A DNA stretch of 14,514 nucleotides, from contig JAIEDJ010000088.1 in the NCBI GenBank assembly GCA_029068025.1, positions 1 to 14,514 of the forward strand, written 5' to 3'. Below, in pieces: positions 1-5,073 of this stretch. Below the pieces are notes generated by a model. It made no database searches. It saw only the letters and a program-made list of their open reading frames with translations, and was not told where the DNA came from. Positions within the stretch are counted from its first letter, which is position 1. Every line of letters starts with the position of its first letter. Both the position numbers and the translations under genes were made by a program. Origin of the DNA: Oscillospiraceae bacterium (GTDB taxonomy: Bacteria > Bacillota > Clostridia > Oscillospirales > Ruminococcaceae).

Positions 1-91
1 GGATCTGGCGTTTTTGGCTTTGCCCTGCCCTAATGGCAGGGCAATTTCGTGCTTCGCACGAAACCGCCAAAAGCCGCGCGTTGATCTGCAC
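1..91 (-). repeat. 91-bp structured repeat, copy A
   Basis: Matches 6555-6645 at 88 of 91 positions; differences are at 50, 78 and 88. It contains nested dyads: a perfect hairpin around gccctgcc/ggcagggc, a small dyad around ttcgtgcttcgcacgaa, and an outer pairing of ggcgtttttggc with gccaaaagccgc, so the RNA would be branched. Copy B sits in the leader of a small-peptide gene, and copy A lies in the same orientation just downstream of a decayed minus-strand promoter (111-133). The window begins inside or at the edge of this repeat, so its true left end and any peptide gene beyond it are not visible. Confidence 0.85.
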
Positions 92-110
92 CAAATTGTT
101 TTTTAATGCA

Positions 111-133
111 GCATAATTGTCGAAAATTGTCAA
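111..133 (-). promoter_or_regulatory. Decayed copy of small-peptide promoter
   Basis: Read on the minus strand, TTGACA (133-128) is followed by attttcgacaa, nearly the same as the spacer start of the intact peptide promoter at 1534-1562. The -10 box is displaced: tatgct lies only about 12 bp downstream, as if about 5 bp were deleted. It would have fired towards repeat copy A. I regard it as a weak or dead promoter. Confidence 0.45.
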
Positions 134-142
134 TTATAAGCA

Positions 143-184
143 AAAACCGCCGCGCGGCTTAACAGCAAGCCTTGCGGCGGTTTT
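143..184. terminator. Bidirectional terminator after the HxlR gene
   Basis: An 11-bp stem pairs aaaaccgccgc (143-153) with gcggcggtttt (174-184), with a second inner stem ggctt/aagcc. There are T runs on both strands after the stem. It begins 2 bp past the HxlR stop codon at 186, so it most likely ends that minus-strand transcript. Confidence 0.75.
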
Positions 185-185
185 A

Positions 186-518
186 TTATTGTCTGTGCCT
201 GTCTCCCCACTCGCACATCATATCGAGTATCGGGATAAGCGATTTCCCGCGCTCGGTCAGACTGTATTCCACCTTCGGCGGTATCTGCGGATATTCCTCG
301 CGGTGTATAAGCCCGTCCGCTTCAAGCTCCTTGAGCGTCACGCTTAGCGTTTTGTAGGATATCCCGCTTATGTACCGTTTCATCTCGTTGAAACGGACTG
401 TGCCGTATTCCATCAGCGTGTAGAGGATAAACATCTTGTATTTCCCCTGTATCAATGACATAGTATAATTGAATCCCGTGTCCTCTATATTCGCGTTCTG
501 TATACATTCAAGGCTCAT
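186..518 (-). CDS. HxlR-family winged-helix transcriptional regulator
   Basis: A 110-residue protein that fits the HxlR/MarR-like single-domain winged-helix family, whose members bind DNA as dimers and often sense thiol-reactive compounds or quinones through an N-terminal cysteine. Visible features: a cysteine at residue 5, a helix with GKYKMFILYTL (the GKWxxxILxxL signature), the recognition helix in ISGISYKTLSVTLKELEADGLI, and the wing plus YSLTERGKSLIPIL. Length is typical. I chose ATG at 518 because an AAGGAG site lies about 11 bp upstream; an upstream TTG at 527 would sit on top of that site. It is divergent from the flavoprotein gene at 654, which is the usual arrangement for a regulator and its target. 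A dyad at 541-567 is a candidate operator. Family assignment is firm; the inducer is not known. Confidence 0.9.
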   Translation of the reverse strand: MSLECIQNANIEDTGFNYTMSLIQGKYKMFILYTLMEYGTVRFNEMKRYISGISYKTLSVTLKELEADGLIHREEYPQIPPKVEYSLTERGKSLIPILDMMCEWGDRHRQ

Positions 519-540
519 AAATAACAACTCTCCTTTTGGT

Positions 541-567
541 AAGTATATAACACAAATGTGCGTACTT
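541..567. promoter_or_regulatory. Candidate HxlR operator dyad
   Basis: AAGTA at 541-545 is mirrored by TACTT at 563-567, with the intervening bases partly matching through transitions. It lies between the divergent genes and touches the -35 box of the flavoprotein promoter (566-571). HxlR-family operators are commonly imperfect inverted repeats, so this is a reasonable candidate, but it was judged by eye only. Confidence 0.4.
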
Positions 568-593
568 GACTTTTATTTTATTTATGATATAAT
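566..593 (+). promoter_or_regulatory. Promoter of the flavoprotein gene
   Basis: TTGACT at 566-571 and TATAAT at 588-593 with a 16-bp spacer. A strong GGAGG ribosome binding site lies just before the ATG at 654. The -35 box abuts the dyad at 541-567, consistent with repression by the divergent HxlR protein. Confidence 0.75.
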
Positions 594-653
594 TGTAGCA
601 TAAGCCGGGAGAAAAGTCAATCCCGAACGATCATTTTTACGGAGGTAATTTTT

Positions 654-1199
654 ATGGGCAAAAAAGTAGTTGTTATTACGGGAAGTCCGCGCAAGAACGG
701 AAACAGCTTTGCTATGACGGACGCGTTTATTAAAGCCGCCGAAGAAAAGGGGCACACGATTACAAGATTTGACGCGGCAATGAAAAAGCTGGACGGCTGT
801 CACGCATGCGAGACCTGCTATTCGACAGGGAAGGCGTGCTCGTTTGATGATGAGTTCAACACGCTCGCTCCCGCGATATTGGATGCCGACGTTATAGTAT
901 TTACTATGCCCGTTTACTGGTACTCGATCCCCGCGCAGATAAAAAACGTGATCGACCGTATATTCTCCATGGTAGTAGGCGGCAAAGACATTTCCGGCAA
1001 GGAGTGCGCGCTTATCACCTGCTGTGAGGAAAACGATATGACCGTTATGGACGGTGTTCGCATCCCCATTGAACGCACCGCCGCGCTGAACAAGTGGAAG
1101 ATGATAGGCGAGGTGCTTATTCCTGGCGTATTGAACGTCGGCGATATCGAAAAGACAGACGGCTGCAAACAGGCCGCCGAGCTTGCGGACAAGATCTGA
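654..1199 (+). CDS. Flavodoxin-fold NAD(P)H-dependent reductase, iron-sulfur flavoprotein (Isf) type
   Basis: A 181-residue protein of the flavodoxin/NADPH-dependent FMN reductase superfamily. The FMN phosphate loop is GSPRKNGNS at residues 10-18, and the second flavin loop is MPVYWYSIPAQIKN near 85-98. Cysteines 49, 52, 55 and 62 form C-x2-C-x2-C-x6-C, the compact spacing that holds a [4Fe-4S] cluster in archaeal and clostridial Isf proteins, so electron transfer between the cluster and FMN is likely. Two further cysteines form CC at 123-124. It is cytoplasmic, with no signal peptide. It is divergent from a HxlR regulator, a pairing common for oxidoreductases induced by electrophiles or oxidative stress. 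A simple FMN reductase without a cluster is the alternative. No clear intrinsic terminator was seen immediately after the stop. Confidence 0.88.
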   Translation: MGKKVVVITGSPRKNGNSFAMTDAFIKAAEEKGHTITRFDAAMKKLDGCHACETCYSTGKACSFDDEFNTLAPAILDADVIVFTMPVYWYSIPAQIKNVIDRIFSMVVGGKDISGKECALITCCEENDMTVMDGVRIPIERTAALNKWKMIGEVLIPGVLNVGDIEKTDGCKQAAELADKI

Positions 1200-1239
1200 A
1201 GAAATGTCTCACAAGTTGTTGTTCGATTTTTAAATGTAC

Positions 1240-1268
1240 TTGACAAATCAAAACAAATGTGTTATAAT
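1240..1268 (+). promoter_or_regulatory. Promoter of antisense RNA 1
   Basis: TTGACA at 1240-1245 and TATAAT at 1263-1268 with an exact 17-bp spacer, a full consensus housekeeping promoter. No sizeable reading frame follows; the only product would be a short RNA ending at the hairpin 1321-1346. The sequence is almost a mirror copy of the opposing promoter at 1534-1562. Confidence 0.85.
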
Positions 1269-1274
1269 ATAAAT

Positions 1275-1355
1275 GCCAGAAAAGCTAGGTGCAGTCAAAC
1301 TGCTCACACCGTAAGATTTTCCCCCGGAAGGTGGTAGCTCCGGGGGCGATCTTTT
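1275..1355 (+). ncRNA. Putative antisense RNA 1 (antitoxin-like)
   Basis: Predicted transcript of about 80 nt, from a consensus promoter to a strong terminator (8-bp stem cccccgga/tccggggg, then a T-rich tail). A small hairpin gcagt-caa-actgc lies near its 5' end. It runs opposite to the 28-residue membrane peptide gene (1398-1484) and would overlap only the peptide mRNA's 3' region. That tail-to-tail overlap is the arrangement of type I antitoxin RNAs such as those of the TxpA/RatA and Fst loci. The ends are inferred from sequence; antitoxin function is inference. Confidence 0.6.
1321..1354 (+). terminator. Terminator of antisense RNA 1
   Basis: Perfect 8-bp GC stem 1321-1328 with 1339-1346, 10-nt loop aggtggtagc, followed by cgatctttt. 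The minus strand lacks a good T run here, so this terminator seems to act mainly on the plus-strand RNA. Confidence 0.8.
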
Positions 1356-1397
1356 ATATATGATCCTTTAGGAAAATGCTATGGGCTCATTGCCGAG

Positions 1398-1484
1398 TCA
1401 CCTTTTGCTGTCGAGCCACTTGCATATGTAGTATGAAACTACGCTAGCCATAACAGCAACCAAAAAAGCATCAAATACCGTCAC
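1398..1484 (-). CDS. 28-residue membrane peptide, type I toxin-like
   Basis: GTG-start reading frame of 28 codons plus stop, preceded by a good GGGAGG site 8 bp upstream and a consensus promoter at 1534-1562. Residues 3-19 are hydrophobic (VFDAFLVAVMASVVSYY) and could span the membrane; the tail ICKWLDSKR is positively charged. The tail motif YICKWLD is found again in the peptide at 6463-6633, showing that this short frame is a real conserved gene. Small hydrophobic peptides with a basic tail, encoded opposite a short antisense RNA, are typical of Gram-positive type I toxins. I do not claim homology to a named toxin family. A regulatory or signalling membrane peptide is the alternative. Confidence 0.7.
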   Translation of the reverse strand: MTVFDAFLVAVMASVVSYYICKWLDSKR

Positions 1485-1533
1485 TTGCTCACCCTCCCTT
1501 CGTAAAAACGTCCGGGTGGTAACCGGCAAGCAT

Positions 1534-1562
1534 ATTATAACACATTTGTCGAAATTTGTCAA
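1534..1562 (-). promoter_or_regulatory. Promoter of membrane peptide 1
   Basis: On the minus strand, TTGACA (1562-1557) and TATAAT (1539-1534) with a 17-bp spacer. Expected start near 1527, giving a leader of about 43 nt that holds a small ccgg/ccgg hairpin and the ribosome binding site. Spacer and -10 region (acaaatgtgttataatat) are the same as in the opposing promoter at 1240-1268. Confidence 0.85.
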
Positions 1563-1576
1563 TTTACCGATATTAA

Positions 1577-1620
1577 AACCGCCGCGCGATGGAATTAAAA
1601 TCGCGCGGCGGTTATTTTTT
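1577..1620 (+). terminator. Terminator hairpin next to peptide 1 promoter
   Basis: A 14-bp perfect stem, aaccgccgcgcgat (1577-1590) with atcgcgcggcggtt (1600-1613), followed by attttttag. It stops plus-strand transcription before lipoprotein A. A similar accgccgcgcg hairpin sits beside the decayed promoter at the left edge (143-184). Confidence 0.8.
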
Positions 1621-1629
1621 AGAAAAATA

Positions 1630-1659
1630 TTGCAGCATTTTTCACGATTGCGAGGTATT
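1630..1659 (+). promoter_or_regulatory. Upstream element of lipoprotein A, shared with serpins 1 and 3
   Basis: TTGCAGCATTTTTC starts at 1630 and GGTATTC at 1654; the distance from TTGCAG to GGTATT is 18 bp. The same two blocks at 17-18 bp occur upstream of serpin 3 and serpin 1. TATTCT could be a -10 box, but the 20-bp gap to TTGCAG is too long for an ordinary sigma-A promoter, so an alternative sigma factor or an operator is possible. A GGAGG site precedes the ATG at 1695. Confidence 0.5.
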
Positions 1660-1694
1660 CTTTTCAGAACAACAAATTTTTGGAGGTATTCACC

Positions 1695-2654
1695 ATGAAA
1701 AAGGAACTTGCAATTATGGCATTGGCAGCGGCTCTTGTGCTTGGAACGGGCTGCTCAAAGGCTCCGTCCGGATCAGACGACATCTCGGACATTCCGCTCG
1801 TATCTTACACACCGCCAAGCGGCGCGGACAGCGATATTTCCAAGGACAAGGGCGAGCCTACGTTTTTGATCTGCCCAGACGGTACCCCCGTATACGCCTC
1901 GGAAATAACATCTGTCTTCACCGGTTCGGACGAATTCGGAGATAAACGGGATATCACGCTTGAGGAAGCCGAGAGACTGGCGCACGAGGGCGGTGATTTT
2001 ACCGTGATCTGTTCCGGCTTTGTGTATGGCTATCTTCCCGAAACCGCATTCAACAGAATCGATGATCCCGATCTGTTTAAGGACTACGGTGACGGAATAA
2101 ATTTTAACTATATCGGAGAAGAAATACCGCCGTCAACGGATTTTACCCGCTATGAAGTCGGCGGCAGGATCGGCACACTCACCGTAAAGAACGCGTATAC
2201 CTATTTTGGCAACGCTAACGGAAATATCGAGCTCAGAGATTATTCCGATAAGCCCGGAAACTTTATTCAGGGCGGCAGCGTTGAGTTTGACGGCGAGACG
2301 GAGCTTTCCGGTTACGTTCTGGTCGCGCCTTCCGATTCGATGTACGGATTGGCGTGCAATGTTACGTTTTATCCCGATAAAAAGAGCTGTTCCGGGCTCC
2401 CCAATGTGGGCGGTATGTGGAACTTTAAAACGGAAAGCTTTGAGCGCAGTCCGTATGAAACGTTTTACGGCTTTTACGGATACGCTGCCCCCGAGTTCGG
2501 CAGCATCGAGGAGCTTACCGTTGATACGGGAGCCTTGAAGCCCGGGGATTCCTTTGTAAAGGCAACGGTCGTGATAAAGGATATCCGTTATGAATTCAAG
2601 CCCGATTGGGGAATGACCTACCGGAAATTCGCTCTGAATGATATCAGGTTCTGA
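1695..2654 (+). CDS. Lipoprotein A, unknown function
   Basis: A 319-residue predicted lipoprotein. The N-terminus is KK, a hydrophobic stretch and lipobox GTGC with Cys20, then a short polar linker. I recognise no enzyme domain. The body is beta-rich and acidic. It shares scattered blocks in the same order with lipoprotein B at 6917: PDGTPVY versus PDGKPVD, RYEVGGRIGTLTVKNA versus IYKVGDTFGELKISKA, and GGSVEFDGETELSG versus GGEVWFDGTLTLTG. This makes the two distant paralogues. ATG at 1695 is chosen for the GGAGG site 8 bp upstream and the correct signal peptide; an in-frame start at 1680 has none. Its 3' end overlaps the convergent permease gene by 11 bp. Expected location is the outer face of the cytoplasmic membrane. 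Confidence 0.85.
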   Translation: MKKELAIMALAAALVLGTGCSKAPSGSDDISDIPLVSYTPPSGADSDISKDKGEPTFLICPDGTPVYASEITSVFTGSDEFGDKRDITLEEAERLAHEGGDFTVICSGFVYGYLPETAFNRIDDPDLFKDYGDGINFNYIGEEIPPSTDFTRYEVGGRIGTLTVKNAYTYFGNANGNIELRDYSDKPGNFIQGGSVEFDGETELSGYVLVAPSDSMYGLACNVTFYPDKKSCSGLPNVGGMWNFKTESFERSPYETFYGFYGYAAPEFGSIEELTVDTGALKPGDSFVKATVVIKDIRYEFKPDWGMTYRKFALNDIRF

Positions 2655-3822
2655 GCGCCTCGGCAGGGCGGAGCCTCGCTGCTTTTATCGCAGGATACGC
2701 TCCGAACACCGCGCCTATCGCCGCAGAGGCAAGCGCGGAGATCAGCAGCGAGCTGAGGTTCACGGTAAACGGTACTTTGACGATAAGACAGCCCGCTCCC
2801 GACACCAACAGTCCAAACGCTATTCCCGCCATGCTGCCCAGCAGCGTCAGGATCACGCTTTCCGTAAGAAACTCGGTCCAGATGTCTATGCTCTTTGCGC
2901 CGATGGCTTTCTTGATACCTATCTCCCGCGTTCGTTCGCCGACGCTCATCATCATTGTGGTCATCACGGAGATACCGGACACGACAAGCGATATCCCCGC
3001 GACAAGCGACAGCGCGGTCGTGACTATCGACATAATGCTGTCAAGCTGGCTTTTCTGTGAAAGAAGATTGTTGCATTTATAGCCGTCCTTCGCGTTGTTT
3101 AAGCTGTCGAGAGTTCCCGTAACGGTATCGACGATCACGCTGTCGGAATCCGCGTCAGAGAGCTTCACCGCTATCTTGTCGTATGTCGTCCGCCCGCAGA
3201 GCTGCTGCATGGTGGTGATCGGCAGGTACATAAATCCGGGCATTATGTTTGTGAGCATGCTTTGCAGCCCCGACAACCCCGAATGTGCCACGCCGATCAC
3301 CGTAAAGTTGTGATATTTTCCGCCGAGAAACAAGGAGAGCGTTTTTCCGACTATGTTGCTTCTGCCGTAGCTTTTCAGCGCGAACTGCTCGTCGATAACG
3401 CACACCTTCTCCCGTGCGGCACAGTCGGCGTTGGTGATAAGCCTGCCGTGCTTGGCGGTGAGCGAGACCAGCTTGTCGGCGGATTTATCCACTCCCCAAA
3501 CGTAGCAGTCCAGCCGCCGCCCGAGCATTTTCGCTTCGGTGACGCTTGCCATAAGCGGCATAACGTCTGAGACTCCCTCGATGGAGCGCACCGCGGATAC
3601 GTCCGAATCCTTGAGCGTCACTGAAACGGCGTTGTCGGCGGTCTGTATAAGCAGTGTGTCAACGCCCATGGTTATCAGCGTATTGCTGACCTCGGAAGTC
3701 CCCACCGCGCCGACCGTTGATATCAGCACCACCGCGAAGACTCCGACCGCAATGCCAGCCATTGTGAGCAGTGAGCGTGTTTTGCTGCGGAATATGTTTA
3801 CAAGCGATCTTGTTATCATCAT
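2644..3822 (-). CDS. ABC transporter permease, MacB/FtsX type
   Basis: A 392-residue permease of the MacB/LolC/FtsX family. Residues 1-40 hold the cytoplasmic entry LVNIFRSKTRSLLTMAGIAVGV and the first membrane helix. A MacB-type extracytoplasmic domain follows to about residue 270, then three helices in the FtsX domain, with the coupling motif GERTREIGIKKAIGA, and the terminal PAIKAARLRPAEALRT. This is the complete length and ending for the family. It moves no ions itself; members use ATP hydrolysis by a partner to drive conformational work on peptides, lipoproteins or drugs outside the membrane. Start ATG overlaps the adaptor stop by 4 bp (ATGA), with GGAGG 9 bp upstream, so the two are translationally coupled. 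The expected MacB-type ATPase gene is absent here; it must be encoded elsewhere. Confidence 0.92.
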   Translation of the reverse strand: MMITRSLVNIFRSKTRSLLTMAGIAVGVFAVVLISTVGAVGTSEVSNTLITMGVDTLLIQTADNAVSVTLKDSDVSAVRSIEGVSDVMPLMASVTEAKMLGRRLDCYVWGVDKSADKLVSLTAKHGRLITNADCAAREKVCVIDEQFALKSYGRSNIVGKTLSLFLGGKYHNFTVIGVAHSGLSGLQSMLTNIMPGFMYLPITTMQQLCGRTTYDKIAVKLSDADSDSVIVDTVTGTLDSLNNAKDGYKCNNLLSQKSQLDSIMSIVTTALSLVAGISLVVSGISVMTTMMMSVGERTREIGIKKAIGAKSIDIWTEFLTESVILTLLGSMAGIAFGLLVSGAGCLIVKVPFTVNLSSLLISALASAAIGAVFGAYPAIKAARLRPAEALRT

Positions 3823-4772
3823 TCGGTCTGTTCCTCCGCTATCTTGATGTGACTTCTGTTCGCTATTTCCTCGGGATCTCCGAAGATCACGTCCTCGGCG
3901 GTTATCCCAGCGGTTATCTCCGTACCGTCGGTGAATTCCGCGCCTGTGGAAACGCTGCGGCGAACCGCGCGGGAGTTCTCATAGACGTAGACGTATTCTC
4001 CGTCGTCGTCCTGACCGACCGCCGAATACGGCAGCACCAGAACCGCTCTCGGCTCGGAAAGCATTATCTCAACGTCCGCTGTAAGTCCCGATTTCAGCCT
4101 CTCGTCATGCTTATCGGGAGTGATCGTCACATCGACCACCGTTTCAAGCACCGCGCCGTTGTACTGACTGCGCGCCGACGACGCTATGACTGCGACAGTA
4201 CCATAGAATTCTTCATCGGGATAAGCCGCGGGGGTGAATCTCACGCGCTGACCTGCCTTCACCTTCGCTATATCCAGCTCGCTTATTGCGGCGGTGACAG
4301 CAAGCGTGTTCGACGACGAGACCGTGACGATACTTCCTCCGCTCTGCACTGCCCTGCCCGGCAAGGCTGTGGATATCACTCTTCCGGAGCAGTCAGCGGT
4401 GACGGTCTCTGGCAGCAGCGCTATAGCTGTTGACAGCTCCGAAGCCGGGATAGCGAGGGACTTCACTCTGCCAAGACTTTCTATCAGCGCGGCGGAGGAC
4501 TTCTTGTCTACCTTTGCCACAGTATCTCCGACGCTTACCATATCGCCCTCGGCTACAAGCAGTTTTTCCAGCACCAACGGCAGTGACGAGGTTATTTCAT
4601 GCTGACCCAGATATGAAAGCTCTCCGCTGCCCATGACGGATTCGTTGTAGCTGCGCACGCTTGCCTTAAGCGTTTCGGAGATCGGCGTTGCGCTTTCCAC
4701 AGCACGCGGTATCCCGCTTATAAGTATAGCCGTTATAACGCAGATCCCCAGCACCATGACTGCTTTGTTCAT
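3819..4772 (-). CDS. Efflux adaptor (HlyD/MacA/YknX-like membrane fusion protein)
   Basis: A 317-residue secreted or membrane-anchored adaptor. Residues 1-28 are a hydrophobic N-terminal anchor. The two halves of a lipoyl domain are around 60-95 (ITSSLPLVLEKLLVAEGDMVSVGDTVAKVD) and 130-155 (CSGRVISTALPGRAVQSGGSIVTV), separated by only a short helical region, as in Gram-positive YknX-like adaptors that need not span a periplasm. A beta-barrel domain (AISELDIAKVKAGQRVRFTP) and a membrane-proximal domain (LVLPYSAVGQDDDGEYVYVYENSRAVRRSV) follow. In this family the adaptor works with a MacB-type permease and an ATPase. It is first in a two-gene operon with the permease. An AAAGGA site lies about 10 bp before the ATG. 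Substrate unknown. Confidence 0.88.
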   Translation of the reverse strand: MNKAVMVLGICVITAILISGIPRAVESATPISETLKASVRSYNESVMGSGELSYLGQHEITSSLPLVLEKLLVAEGDMVSVGDTVAKVDKKSSAALIESLGRVKSLAIPASELSTAIALLPETVTADCSGRVISTALPGRAVQSGGSIVTVSSSNTLAVTAAISELDIAKVKAGQRVRFTPAAYPDEEFYGTVAVIASSARSQYNGAVLETVVDVTITPDKHDERLKSGLTADVEIMLSEPRAVLVLPYSAVGQDDDGEYVYVYENSRAVRRSVSTGAEFTDGTEITAGITAEDVIFGDPEEIANRSHIKIAEEQTE

Positions 4773-5073
4773 TATATCAATCCTTTCTTATCTAAAAGCA
4801 AGTTGCGAACCGCGCAGTTTTACAGCGCTTTGCGCTGTAAAAAAGGCGCCAGCCGAGCGTCGCGGCAGGCTGTGCTCAGCGAGCGTTTTGTGCATAGCGC
4901 ATAATGCGCCCGCTTTCGCAAATTGCACCGGACACCATTTCGCAGCCTTTGGAGCAAGCGCGCCCTGCTGCACATTTATCGTGTTGATCTTGGACGGAAG
5001 CCCCAACAAAATTATTTTCTCTTTCTTCCGGGGATTTATTCCAAAGCTTTTGGTGAAATTTTCACAATATTTA
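4773..5073. other. Structured intergenic region between carboxypeptidase and adaptor genes
   Basis: About 300 bp without a convincing gene. It holds a perfect 11-bp hairpin, ttttacagcgc (4818-4828) with gcgctgtaaaa (4832-4842), and many short gcgc-rich dyads between 4845 and 4925. A minus-strand frame with a TTG start (5009-4788, 73 codons) is open, but has no clear ribosome binding site and its composition looks like translated repeat. It may be a dispersed intergenic element. No strong promoter for the adaptor operon was recognised. Confidence 0.5.

Noticed and set aside
1275..1360. Hairpin region as a riboswitch or leader of lipoprotein A
   Set aside because: The strong terminator is about 340 bp before lipoprotein A, a second terminator (1577-1620) lies between, and the convergent peptide gene explains the RNA better. 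No known riboswitch core was recognised.
2638..3847. Several plus-strand frames inside the permease gene
   Set aside because: They are antisense shadows. The minus-strand permease has clear family motifs, a coupled start and complete length.
2644..5073. Hidden ABC ATPase for the adaptor-permease pair
   Set aside because: No frame on either strand here shows a Walker A (GxxGxGKS/T) or an LSGGQ signature.
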